Source of the DNA: Haliea sp040222615
GTDB lineage: Bacteria > Pseudomonadota > Gammaproteobacteria > Pseudomonadales > Halieaceae
Assembly: GCF_040222615.1 (NCBI RefSeq)
Contig: NZ_JAVKCQ010000205.1
Span: 1-59,772 of the forward strand
Direction: 5' to 3'
Length of the DNA stretch: 59,772 nt
Below, piece after piece: positions 18,022 to 26,453 of this stretch. Position numbers and translations under genes: made by a program. Below the pieces are notes generated by a model that was given only the letters and a program-made list of their open reading frames with translations, had not been told where the DNA came from and did no database searches. Position 1 is the first letter of the stretch, and each line of letters opens with the position of its first letter.

Positions 18022-19540
18022 TTCCCCGCAAGGTAGCGGATCCCTGGATCGTTGGACGTTTTCCGCCGCCGTGTTTGCCATTGTCGCGGTTTCGATACCG
18101 CTGGTTCTCGCCCACGACCGGGCTGGCGCACTGGTGCAGGCCGTGTACGACTCGATGACCAGCAACTTCGGCATCCTTTACCTGTGGTACGGGATTGCAG
18201 CCCTGGTGTTTCTGCTCTACCTGGGGTTTGGCCGGTTCAGGAATGTGCGTCTTGGCCCGGCTGAAAGCAGGCCCGAATTCAGTACACCCAGCTGGGTGGC
18301 CATGCTGTTCTGCGCCGGAATTGGCGCGGGACTGCTCTACTGGGCGGTTATTGAATGGGCCTATTACATTGAGGCACCGCCCTTTGGGCTGGAGCCCCGC
18401 TCGGCGGCGGCCACCGAGTGGGCTGCCAGTTACGGACTGTTCCACTGGGGTGTCACCGCCTGGGCGTTCTACTGTCTGCCGGCTCTCGCAATCGCCTACC
18501 CCTTCTACGTGCGCAAGGAGCCACACCTGCGGCTCAGCACCGGCTGCCTGGCCTACCTTCCCGGCGGTTGCAACTCCGCCCGCGGGCGTATGATTGATTT
18601 CCTCTACATGATCAATCTTATCGGCGGTACCGGCACCTCGCTGGGCCTGTCCACACCCATGATCGCGGCAAGTTTCTCCGAGCTCTCCGGCATCCCCCAC
18701 GATTTCCTGCTGGAGGTCCTGGTGGTGGTGTTCTGTGTCGGGATTTTTGGCACCAGCGCCTGGCTTGGTCTGGAGAAGGGTTTCCGCAAGCTGGCCGATT
18801 TCAATATGTGGCTGGCACTGACGCTGCTGTTTTTCGTGCTGGCCGTAGGCCCCACCCTGTTTATCCTCAAGACCGGCACCAACAGCATCGGGCTGGTGCT
18901 GCAGAATTTTATCCGCATGAATACCTGGACCGACCCGATCACCAACTCCCGATTCGTTGAAGACTGGACCATCTTCTACTGGGCCTGGTGGACTGCCTAT
19001 GGGCCGTTTGTCGGTATTTTCGTGACCCGGATTTCCTATGGCCGAACCATTCGGGAGGTCATCTTCGGGATGCTGGTTTACGGCAGCCTCGGCGCAGCGG
19101 TATTTTTCATGGTGTTCGGCAACTACGCGCTGCACCTTGAGCTCAATGACCTGCTGCAGGTCACCCGGATCATGGCGGAACAGAGCGAGTCAGCGGCCAT
19201 CGCCCAGATCTTCCAGTCCTTGCCGCTTGGGCAGCTTGCGCTGGCGGCATTCCTGGTGGTCGCTGTGGTGTTTCTCGCCACTACCTACGACTCCGCATCC
19301 TTTACTCTGGCCTCAGTCTCGACCTATGCCATGCACGCGGGCGAGAATCCGGCCCGCTGGCTGCGTGTATTCTGGGCCTGCGCGCTGGGCGTACTGCCGC
19401 TGGTGCTGATGTTTATCGATGGCGGTCTGAAGGTCATCCTGTCGACCACCATCATCGTCTCCTTGCCGCTGCTGGCAGTCGGGTATTTCATGGCCACATC
19501 GCTGCTGAAAATGCTGCGTGAAGACCACCCGCTGTCCTGA
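18014..19540 (+). CDS. BCCT-family transporter (betaine/carnitine/choline type)
   Basis: This 508-residue inner-membrane protein belongs to the BCCT family, which imports quaternary ammonium or related zwitterions with sodium or protons or by exchange. The ATG at 18014 overlaps the esterase stop by eight bases, a sign of translational coupling. The family signature WTIFYWAWW is at residues 318-326, followed by GPFVGIFVTRISYGRTIREVI. The glycine-rich helix GIGAGLLYWAVIEW matches the substrate/sodium helix, although the usual E-P after it is replaced by E-W. It lacks a long C-terminal osmosensor tail, which suggests nutrient uptake rather than osmotic control. The specific substrate cannot be read from sequence. 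Confidence 0.92.
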   Translation: MSDSPQGSGSLDRWTFSAAVFAIVAVSIPLVLAHDRAGALVQAVYDSMTSNFGILYLWYGIAALVFLLYLGFGRFRNVRLGPAESRPEFSTPSWVAMLFCAGIGAGLLYWAVIEWAYYIEAPPFGLEPRSAAATEWAASYGLFHWGVTAWAFYCLPALAIAYPFYVRKEPHLRLSTGCLAYLPGGCNSARGRMIDFLYMINLIGGTGTSLGLSTPMIAASFSELSGIPHDFLLEVLVVVFCVGIFGTSAWLGLEKGFRKLADFNMWLALTLLFFVLAVGPTLFILKTGTNSIGLVLQNFIRMNTWTDPITNSRFVEDWTIFYWAWWTAYGPFVGIFVTRISYGRTIREVIFGMLVYGSLGAAVFFMVFGNYALHLELNDLLQVTRIMAEQSESAAIAQIFQSLPLGQLALAAFLVVAVVFLATTYDSASFTLASVSTYAMHAGENPARWLRVFWACALGVLPLVLMFIDGGLKVILSTTIIVSLPLLAVGYFMATSLLKMLREDHPLS

Positions 19541-19541
19541 C

Positions 19542-20744
19542 CTAGGGCAGCCGTTCCAGCAGCAGCGCGCTGCCGGTACCCGCCGCACCCGCCGCGGAGA
19601 CAATGCCCCACTGCAAATCGCGCCGCTCCAGCTCGTCCAGCAGGGTGCCGGCCATGATCGCGCCGGTGGCGCCCATGGGGTGTCCCAGTGCTATCACCCC
19701 GCCGTTCACGTTCAGCTTGTCAGCGGGGATGCCCAGTTCGCGCATGGCCACCACACTGATGGCGGCGAAGGCCTCGTGAATCTCGAACAGATCGATATCG
19801 GCTGCGGTCAGACCCTGGTCCGCCAGTAGCTTGCGGACGGCCTCGATGCAGCCGCTCAGGACCTGGAGCGGGTCGGCGTTGACGGTCGCCGCGGTGACGA
19901 TGCGGGCCCGGGGTCGCACGCCGTTGCGCTCGCCCCAGGCCTCATCGCCGACCAGCACCAGGGCGGCAGCATCGGCCATGGCCGGGGAGTTGCCCGGCGT
20001 GTGGATGTGGTTCACCTGCTGCAGCTGCGGATAGCCCGCGAGCTGGAAAGCATCGATGCCGGCGGCGCCGGCCTTGGCGAACACCGCGGGCATCTCCGCC
20101 AGCTGGGCGGCGGTGGTATCTGGCCGGATGCACTCGTCGGCACTGACACGGCTGCCGTCCTCCAGCGTGATCGGCACGATGGAGCTGAACCAGCCCTGTT
20201 CCCGGGCGTGGGCAGCGCGTTGCTGGCTGGCCAGGGCCACCGCGTCGGCCTCCTCCCGGCTGACGCCATGGAGCGTGGCGATCAGGTCCGCGCCGTTACC
20301 CATCATCAGCATGCGGCACTGGGCGGCGAAGTGCGGATCGGTGAATACCCGGGCCTGATCCGACAGCATCGGTACCCGCGACATCATTTCCACCCCGCCG
20401 GCAACGGTGATCCCGGCCTGGCCCGCAGCGACCTTGAGTGCTGCCAGCGCCATGGCGTCAATGCCGGAGGAACAGTAGCGGTTGACGGTCAGGCCCGGCA
20501 CCGAGCCGGGCCAGCCCGCGTACAGGGTCGAACTCTTGGCGATATTGCCCGCCTGCTCGCCCTGCTGGGTGACGCAGCCGAGGATAACGTCGTCCACTTC
20601 AGAGGGCGCCAGCCCGGTGCGCTCAACCAGCGCCGCGTAGAGTTGTTGCAACAGCGCCTGCGGGGTCAGGGAGTTGAGGCTGGCGCCTTCCTTCGCGCGT
20701 CCGCGCGGGCTGCGCAGGGCATCGTAGATGAATGCGGTTTTCAT
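19542..20744 (-). CDS. Thiolase (acetyl-CoA acyltransferase family) with altered C-terminal active site
   Basis: This 400-residue thiolase would cleave 3-ketoacyl-CoA or condense acyl-CoAs. The nucleophile Cys91 lies in NRYCSSG, and HEAF and NGGVIALGHPMGATG (catalytic His) are present. The usual C-terminal C-x-G-G-G-x-G motif, which carries the acid/base cysteine, reads A-G-A-A-G-T-G here, so that cysteine is missing. Activity may be changed, or another residue may take its role. It is the last gene of the leftward set; its ATG overlaps the stop of the other thiolase by four bases. One base separates it from the convergent BCCT gene. Confidence 0.88.
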   Translation of the reverse strand: MKTAFIYDALRSPRGRAKEGASLNSLTPQALLQQLYAALVERTGLAPSEVDDVILGCVTQQGEQAGNIAKSSTLYAGWPGSVPGLTVNRYCSSGIDAMALAALKVAAGQAGITVAGGVEMMSRVPMLSDQARVFTDPHFAAQCRMLMMGNGADLIATLHGVSREEADAVALASQQRAAHAREQGWFSSIVPITLEDGSRVSADECIRPDTTAAQLAEMPAVFAKAGAAGIDAFQLAGYPQLQQVNHIHTPGNSPAMADAAALVLVGDEAWGERNGVRPRARIVTAATVNADPLQVLSGCIEAVRKLLADQGLTAADIDLFEIHEAFAAISVVAMRELGIPADKLNVNGGVIALGHPMGATGAIMAGTLLDELERRDLQWGIVSAAGAAGTGSALLLERLP

Positions 20745-21973
20745 ACGCCTACCCCGACAATCAGGCTGACACAGGTGGTGGCGCTGCCGCCGAGATTGAA
20801 GGTGGCCATGTTCTCGGCTTTGGGCAGCTGGTAGTCGCCCGCGCGGCCCGTCACCTGGCGGGCACAGTCCAGCGCCATGCGCACCCCGGTGGCACCTACA
20901 GGATGGCCGAGACCGATCAGGCCGCCGCTGGGGTTGATGGGGAAGTCGCCGTCCCGGGTGATACGACCCTCTGTTACCGCCTTCCAGCTTTCACCCGGCG
21001 CGGTGAGGCCGCTGTGGTCGATGGCCATGTATTCAGTGACTGAAAAGCAGTCGTGGGTTTCCAGGCCGTCCAGGTCTGTCACCTGCCGGAACCCGCCGCG
21101 GCGCAGGGCGTCTTCCATCATCGCCCGGATGTGCGGGAACAACAGCGGCTGGCCCGCGCTCAGCTGCAGTTTGCGCTCCAGCAGGATGGGTGCGGAACGG
21201 TGGCCCCAGCCCTTGATACGCGGGATGTCTGCCAGCGACAGACCCTGGCGGGTGGCGTGTTCGCGGGCGGCCTTTTCACTGGCCAGGATTACACAGGCAC
21301 CGCCGTCGGTGATCTGCCCGCAATCCATTTTCCGCACCCGCCCCTCGATCACCGGATTGAGTTCATCGTCCTGGCTGAAACAGCCGGGCGGGAACTGCCA
21401 CTCGCGGGTCTGGGCGTTGGGGTTGGACTTGGCGTTGCCGAAATTGATTTCGGCGATGCGCGCCAGATGGTCGCTGTCGATACCGTGGCGCTGCTGGTAT
21501 TCACGGGTGATGCGGTCGAACATGTGCGGCCAGGGATAGTCGCAATCGGTGGCCTCGTGGCCCTGCCAGGCGGCGGCGCCCAGGTATTCGGCGCCGGTCC
21601 TGCCGTTGACGTTGCGCATGTATTCCAGGCCCAGCACGCAGGCGACGTCGTAGTGGCCGGCTTCGAGGTCGCGCATGGCGCTGAGCATGGCGATGGAACC
21701 GGAGGCGCAGGCCGCCTCGTGGCGCGAGGTCGGTATCGACGCCAGCTCCGGGTAGGCCTGGCCGAAGAAGCCGTTGATCAGCCCCTGGCCGGTGAACAGT
21801 TCTGCCACGAAGTTGCCGACGTGGCCCACCTCGATCTGCCCGGGCTCTATGCCGGCATCGGCGATGGCATCCGCCAGCACCTCGGTGAACATGTCGTAGA
21901 TTTCAAGGCCCTCGCGGGCCCAGTTGCGGCTGAAGTCGGTCTGGGCCCCGCCCAGGATGTAGACGTGGCTCAT
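20741..21973 (-). CDS. SCP2/SCP-x-type thiolase
   Basis: This 410-residue protein is a thiolase of the sterol-carrier-protein type. Cys89 in HEAACASGS is the probable nucleophile, and the family-specific HDCF motif is seen in LETHDCFSVTEY; the later GGLIGLGHPVGATGVR supplies the histidine. The C-terminus (NLGGSATTCVSLIVG) lacks the CxGGGxG motif, as normal for SCP2 thiolases. Relatives act on branched or cyclic acyl-CoAs such as sterol side chains. The start at 21973 overlaps the ligase stop by four bases (ATGA), replacing a longer frame to 22207 that lies inside the ligase. Confidence 0.88.
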   Translation of the reverse strand: MSHVYILGGAQTDFSRNWAREGLEIYDMFTEVLADAIADAGIEPGQIEVGHVGNFVAELFTGQGLINGFFGQAYPELASIPTSRHEAACASGSIAMLSAMRDLEAGHYDVACVLGLEYMRNVNGRTGAEYLGAAAWQGHEATDCDYPWPHMFDRITREYQQRHGIDSDHLARIAEINFGNAKSNPNAQTREWQFPPGCFSQDDELNPVIEGRVRKMDCGQITDGGACVILASEKAAREHATRQGLSLADIPRIKGWGHRSAPILLERKLQLSAGQPLLFPHIRAMMEDALRRGGFRQVTDLDGLETHDCFSVTEYMAIDHSGLTAPGESWKAVTEGRITRDGDFPINPSGGLIGLGHPVGATGVRMALDCARQVTGRAGDYQLPKAENMATFNLGGSATTCVSLIVGVGV

Positions 21974-23649
21974 GGTGTCTGTCCTCGTTGATTGACCTGT
22001 TGCTGCAGCTCGCCGCGCACCACCTTGCCCACCGGGTTGCGGGGCAGGGCGCTGAACACTTCCAGCCGCTCGGGCAGTTTGAATTTGGCGATGCCCTTGT
22101 CCAGCAGCCAGCTGCACAGGGTGTCTAGCCGCGGTGCCGCCTCTCCCTCCACCGGCACCACGCAGGCACAGATCTTTTCCTCCAGATCCGGGTCCGGGTA
22201 GGCGCACACGGCGGCTTCCGCCAACCCCGGGAAGCCCTCCAGCAGGATGTCCAGCTCGGCCGGGGAGATCTTCATGCCGCCGCGGTTGATGATGTCCTTG
22301 CAGCGGCCGACGATACGGTAGTAGTTGGGGGGCTCGCCGCAGATCTCCACCAGGTCGCCGGTACGAAACAGGCCATCGGCGGTGAACACCCCCTCGCCGT
22401 CGTGGTCCAGGTAGCCGTCGAACACGGCGGGGCCGCCAATGCAGAGTTCCCCCGGAGCCCCGGCGGCGGTGATCTCCGCACCGGTATCCGGGTCGATAAC
22501 GCGGGTGGTGATGGACTCGTGGGAGTGGCCCTGCCAGGGCATGCCCGGCACCCCGAAGCGGGGAAACATCGTTGCCCGGTACTCGGGCGACGGTGCCACG
22601 TCCGGCGTGGAGAACAGGCTGATGCCCTCGTTGGAGCCGTAGAAATTAATGATGGGCTTGCCGTACTCGCCCTCAATCACTGCGATCATGGCGGGCGACA
22701 GGGGTACCGAGCCGGAGCCAAAGGCGCGGATGCTGCTGAAATCGCACTGCGCCCACAGGGCGGGCTGCTGCGCCAGCCGGTTCAGCAGGGCCGGCGGGGC
22801 GATGGTGAAGTGCACCTGTTCCTCCTGGATCTGGCGCAGGAACATTTGCGGATCCATGGGCTGGTGCAGCACCAGCTTGCAGCCGTTGATCACCGAGGGA
22901 AACAGGAACCCTCCCAATGCCGCCATATTGACCAGCGGGAAAGGCACCAGCAGGGTTTCATCGGGCTGGTAGTCCCCGGCGGCCATGGTATTGCGCGCCA
23001 TCGCCCGCCACATGTTGTGGGAGCGGGGCACGCCCTTCGGGGTGCCGGTGGTGCCGGAGGTCCAGACGATGGTCAGGATGGCGTTGGCGTCATCCGGGTA
23101 CTGCTCCCGGTGGGCCAGGTAGGCGGACAGCAGGCCCGGGTCGGTGACCGGGTCGCACTGCAGGTCGGTGCCCAGGGTCCATACCGGCACCGTCGACAAT
23201 GCCTGGCGAGCCTGGTCCGCCAGCCCGGTATCGCGGAAACGGCCCAGGGTCAGCATCGCCGCCGGCTGCAGGGTGGCGGCGAAGCGGGCGATCTCGTGGC
23301 CGCCGTACTGTACTGGGATGGGGGAAATGACCACCCCCAGCTTGCTGGCGGCGTAGTAGCAGAGCACCAGCTCGCTGATGTTGGGCAGCTGAACCAGCAA
23401 CCTGTCGCCGTGCTGCAGGCCCAGCCCCAGAAGCTGGGCCGCCAGGCCATCGCTGAGCAGGTCCAGATCCGCGAAGCTGAGACGTTGGGTCGGCAGGTCG
23501 GTGAGCTCGGACTTGTTGGGCTGGTCCACCAGCGCGGTGCTGTCGCCCCTGTCCGCCACGCGCGCTGCAAGGACACTGTGCAGTGTTTCCCGGCCCCAGT
23601 AGCCGGCGTCGGTGAGGGCCCGGATCCGGGCACTGGAACTGGTATGCAT
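21970..23649 (-). CDS. AMP-forming acyl-CoA ligase
   Basis: This 559-residue member of the ANL superfamily activates a carboxylic acid with ATP and coenzyme A. The phosphate-binding loop is TSGTTGTPKG (197-206). The NFYGSNEG motif (A5), the RTGDLVEICGE motif (A7-A8), IINRGGMKISPAELD and the C-terminal lysine segment LPRNPVGKVVR are all present. It has no signal or membrane segment. The start lies three bases after the stop of the nitronate-monooxygenase-family gene, and its end overlaps the SCP2-type thiolase, so activation and thiolysis are coupled in one operon. The acid is unknown. Confidence 0.92.
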   Translation of the reverse strand: MHTSSSARIRALTDAGYWGRETLHSVLAARVADRGDSTALVDQPNKSELTDLPTQRLSFADLDLLSDGLAAQLLGLGLQHGDRLLVQLPNISELVLCYYAASKLGVVISPIPVQYGGHEIARFAATLQPAAMLTLGRFRDTGLADQARQALSTVPVWTLGTDLQCDPVTDPGLLSAYLAHREQYPDDANAILTIVWTSGTTGTPKGVPRSHNMWRAMARNTMAAGDYQPDETLLVPFPLVNMAALGGFLFPSVINGCKLVLHQPMDPQMFLRQIQEEQVHFTIAPPALLNRLAQQPALWAQCDFSSIRAFGSGSVPLSPAMIAVIEGEYGKPIINFYGSNEGISLFSTPDVAPSPEYRATMFPRFGVPGMPWQGHSHESITTRVIDPDTGAEITAAGAPGELCIGGPAVFDGYLDHDGEGVFTADGLFRTGDLVEICGEPPNYYRIVGRCKDIINRGGMKISPAELDILLEGFPGLAEAAVCAYPDPDLEEKICACVVPVEGEAAPRLDTLCSWLLDKGIAKFKLPERLEVFSALPRNPVGKVVRGELQQQVNQRGQTP

Positions 23650-23652
23650 GGC

Positions 23653-24567
23653 TTATCCCTCGCAGGCAGTGCGGTACTCCGCTTCCAGGCGGTCGACCAG
23701 CGCGGCAATCGGCAGGATTTCCTTGATGGCGCCCACACCCTGACCCGCTGACCATACGTCCCGCCAGCGCTTGGCGTCGCCGGTGGACGCCGCAATATCG
23801 ATTTTGGCGCCTGAAGGCATATTAGCCGGGTCGTAGCCCGCTGCAACCAGGCTCGCGCGGAGCCAGTTGGCCTTGACCCCGGTGAGCGCGTCAGAGCAGA
23901 TGATGTCGGCGCCGTTGGCATCCACCACCATCTGCTTGTACTCGGGCACCGCCATGCTCTCCTCGGTGGCGATAAAGCGGGTGCCCATGTAGGCGTAGGT
24001 GGCGCCGAGCACCTGTGCCGCGCGCACGCCGCGGCCGCTGGAAATACCGCCACCGAGCACGATGTCGCCATCCCAGAACTGGCGTACTTCCTCGACAAAG
24101 GCAAAACCTGACTGTTGCCCGGTGTGGCCACCGGCGCCGGCGGCGACCAGTACCAGGCCGTCCACCCCGGCCTCCACCGCCTTGGCGGCAAAGCGGGTGT
24201 CGATGACATCGGCAAACACCTTGCCACCGTAGCTGTGGACTTCGTCAATGGCCTCCTTCGGGCTGCCCAGCGCCGAGATCACCAGCGGTGCGCGGTATTT
24301 CACCGCCAGCGCGAGATCCTCGAAGCGGCGGGTATTGGAGCGGTGCATCATCAGATTGATTGCCCAGGGGCCGTCCTGCTCGCCGCCTACCGCGGCGGTA
24401 ATCTGTTGCAGCCAGCTTTCCAGTTCCTCGGTAGTGCGGGCGTTGACGGAAGGGAAGGTGCCGACAATCCCGGCGTTGCAGCTGGCGATGACCATCTCCG
24501 GCCCTGACTGCAGGAACATGGGAGCCTGGAAGACGGGGATTCTGAGCTGGGACAGGGCGCGGGGCAT
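23653..24567 (-). CDS. FMN-dependent nitronate monooxygenase/2-nitropropane dioxygenase-family enzyme
   Basis: This 304-residue TIM-barrel flavoprotein belongs to the nitronate monooxygenase family, which also includes the enoyl-ACP reductase FabK. The start at 24567 follows CGGAG; a frame extending to 24873 overlaps unrelated DNA. The conserved histidine is His148 in AGAGGHTG, and the FMN phosphate-binding segments GGGISSGRGVRAAQVLGA and MGTRF are clear. It is the first gene of a run with acyl-CoA ligase and two thiolases, so a role as an FMN-dependent acyl-CoA oxidase or reductase is at least as likely as nitronate oxidation. A palindromic site lies 17 bases before its start. Confidence 0.85.
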   Translation of the reverse strand: MPRALSQLRIPVFQAPMFLQSGPEMVIASCNAGIVGTFPSVNARTTEELESWLQQITAAVGGEQDGPWAINLMMHRSNTRRFEDLALAVKYRAPLVISALGSPKEAIDEVHSYGGKVFADVIDTRFAAKAVEAGVDGLVLVAAGAGGHTGQQSGFAFVEEVRQFWDGDIVLGGGISSGRGVRAAQVLGATYAYMGTRFIATEESMAVPEYKQMVVDANGADIICSDALTGVKANWLRASLVAAGYDPANMPSGAKIDIAASTGDAKRWRDVWSAGQGVGAIKEILPIAALVDRLEAEYRTACEG

Positions 24568-24580
24568 GGCGTCTCCGAGG

Positions 24581-24600
24581 GTGACTTTTATTAAAAGACT
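24581..24600 (-). promoter_or_regulatory. Copy A of a shared palindromic operator-like site
   Basis: Read on the minus strand, this 20-base site matches copy B (26363-26382) at 17 positions, with the common pattern AGTCTWTTWATAAAAGT. Its core at 24585-24597 is a perfect palindrome, CTTTTA-T-TAAAAG. It lies just upstream of the ribosome site of the FMN enzyme gene, where a repressor would block transcription. The regulator is not identified in the window. Confidence 0.55.
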
Positions 24601-24655
24601 CTCATGGTACGGGCGATAACCACCGCAGGCAAGAGCGGAGGATTCCGGCGATACC

Positions 24656-25447
24656 TTACTGGCGCCGCGGCGGCAGCGGCACCAAGCCGCTGGTGCGGGC
24701 CATATATTCGGCATAGCCGGGCTTTTCCCGGGCCAGCTTCTTGTCCAGGGTGCGCTGGCCGGTGACGTTGACGACCAGGTAGCTATAGGCGAGCGGGCCG
24801 ATGATGGTGAGGAAGCCGAAAGGCGCCTCGCAGGCCACCAGCCAGATGCCCCACCACACGCACAGTTCGCCAAAATAGTTGGGGTGACGGGAGTAGCGCC
24901 ACAAACCGGTGCAGAGCACGGTGCCCTTGTTCGCGGGGTCCTTCCGAAAGTGTTGTAATTGCCGGTCGGCGATCGTTTCCGTTACCAGGCCCAGCAGCCA
25001 CAGGGCGGTGCCGGCGACCGCCAGCCAGCCCGGGGCACCAGTGCCCAGCTGCATGCCTAGCTGTACCGGCAGGGAGGCCAGCCAGAGCACCAGCGCCTGC
25101 AGCAGGAACACCTTGCGCAGGCTGAGCCAGATAAAGGCGCGTTCGTCATTCACCCAGCTGCGCAGCTTGGTGTAGCGAGGGTCCTCACCGTGCCCCCAAT
25201 TGCGTGTTATCAGGTAGGCGGTGATGCGCAGCGCCCACAGAGCTACCATCGCCGACAGCAGCCATTGCAGGGGGCCAATGCTGGGCGCAAGCAGCAGGCT
25301 GGCGACGGTGATGGCGACAATGATCAGGGCGAAAAACATGTCGATGATGCTGACATCCCGGAGGGGAATACTCGCCAGCCACAGTGCAATGGCGGCGGCG
25401 AGGGCGACGCCCAGGGACGTGGCGAACAGTAACAGCAGTTCCATCAT
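24656..25447 (-). CDS. DUF1295 membrane protein (steroid 5-alpha-reductase-like fold)
   Basis: This 263-residue integral membrane protein belongs to DUF1295, related to the C-terminal domain of steroid 5-alpha reductases and isoprenylcysteine methyltransferases. About six hydrophobic helices are visible, and the cofactor-binding motif LWRYSRHPNYFGE lies near residue 190. The start at 25447 overlaps the SDR stop by four bases (ATGA); a longer frame to 25807 is only the shadow of the SDR gene. Relatives often have unknown substrates, but the fold suggests reduction of a double bond in a lipid-like molecule. The acyl-CoA degradation context fits such a role, without proving it. Confidence 0.82.
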   Translation of the reverse strand: MMELLLLFATSLGVALAAAIALWLASIPLRDVSIIDMFFALIIVAITVASLLLAPSIGPLQWLLSAMVALWALRITAYLITRNWGHGEDPRYTKLRSWVNDERAFIWLSLRKVFLLQALVLWLASLPVQLGMQLGTGAPGWLAVAGTALWLLGLVTETIADRQLQHFRKDPANKGTVLCTGLWRYSRHPNYFGELCVWWGIWLVACEAPFGFLTIIGPLAYSYLVVNVTGQRTLDKKLAREKPGYAEYMARTSGLVPLPPRRQ

Positions 25448-26352
25448 GACTGGATGCTCCCCGCAAAAGCCTTGAACATCGCCACCGCCGATGCAGAGTC
25501 CCGGTCCGGAGGGGGCAGGCGGGACCAGGCCGCAGCCACTTCCACCGGTGTGCTGCCGGCGGTAACCGCAGCGCTCAGCAGCGGCCGCGCCCGGGCCATA
25601 TTGCCTCCGCCCGCTATCAAGGTCTCGCCATTCAGGGGGCAGCTGTGGCTGACCAGCCAGGCCACCACCGGCGCCACGGCCGCCGGGCTGAGGCTTTCCC
25701 GCAGTGCCGGCGGAAGACTGTCCCGGGTCATTGCGGTGTTGGCAAAGGGGGCGATGGTGTTCACCCGTACGCCGTGGGGGGCACCTTCCAGGGCCAGGGC
25801 CTGGCAAAGCCCGATGACTGCCGCCTTGGACGCGGAGTAGGCCGGCAGCCCGTGCTCGCCATACAGGCCCGCCGCTGAACTGCTGACCACGATCGCGCCG
25901 CTGCGTTGGCGGTACAGGTGGGCAAACGTCGGATGCAGGAGGTGCGCGGTCCCCATCAGGTTGATCTCCACGACCCGACGGAACTCATCGAGCGACTGCT
26001 TGTGGAATGAGGCGGCTTCGGAGACCCCGGCATTGGCGATCACGATGTCCAGGCGGCCGAATTGCTCCAGTGCCAGGGACAGCAGCTGCTCGCCGCAGCC
26101 CGGGTCTGCGGCATCGGAATAATCGGCGACGGCTTCTCCACCCATCGCCTCTATCTCGCCCACCACAGCGTCCGCGCTGCGCACGCTATCAGTTGTGTGG
26201 CATCGGTTGTTGACCACCAGGCGGACGCCGCGCATGGCCAGTTCCAGCGCATAGGCCCGGCCCAGGCCCTTGCCGGCACCGGTGACAATGGCGACCCTGC
26301 CCGCCAGGTCGCCGCCGAGGCTCCCTGCCTCTCTCTCTCCGTTATCCGCCAC
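25444..26352 (-). CDS. SDR dehydrogenase resembling the MFE-2/17-beta-HSD4 dehydrogenase domain
   Basis: This 302-residue SDR carries the nucleotide loop TGAGKGLGRAYALELA, the form typical of the (3R)-hydroxyacyl-CoA dehydrogenase domain of multifunctional enzyme type 2, plus NAGVSE, SSSAAGLYGEHG and the catalytic YSASK. It would oxidise a 3-hydroxyacyl-CoA to the 3-keto form, the substrate for thiolases downstream. I chose GTG 26352 because AGGTGG precedes it and because the shared operator-like site then sits 14 bases away, as at the other promoter. GTG 26367 is the alternative. No hydratase domain is attached. It overlaps the DUF1295 gene by four bases. Confidence 0.85.
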   Translation of the reverse strand: MADNGEREAGSLGGDLAGRVAIVTGAGKGLGRAYALELAMRGVRLVVNNRCHTTDSVRSADAVVGEIEAMGGEAVADYSDAADPGCGEQLLSLALEQFGRLDIVIANAGVSEAASFHKQSLDEFRRVVEINLMGTAHLLHPTFAHLYRQRSGAIVVSSSAAGLYGEHGLPAYSASKAAVIGLCQALALEGAPHGVRVNTIAPFANTAMTRDSLPPALRESLSPAAVAPVVAWLVSHSCPLNGETLIAGGGNMARARPLLSAAVTAGSTPVEVAAAWSRLPPPDRDSASAVAMFKAFAGSIQS

Positions 26353-26362
26353 TCTGCCACCT

Positions 26363-26382
26363 GTCACTTTTATAAATAGACT
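26363..26382 (-). promoter_or_regulatory. Copy B of the shared palindromic operator-like site
   Basis: This site matches copy A (24581-24600) at 17 of 20 positions when both are read toward their genes. Its core is a less perfect palindrome (CTTTTATAAATAG on the plus strand). It lies just upstream of the SDR start and about 70 bases from the divergent carotenoid oxygenase promoter, so one regulator might act on both sides. Confidence 0.55.
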
Positions 26383-26453
26383 TCAATTCTAGCCAAGCGC
26401 GGTAGTGCCCGCAAGCTCTGTCCGTGAGCTATTTAGCTGGTGTGCATTTAAAC

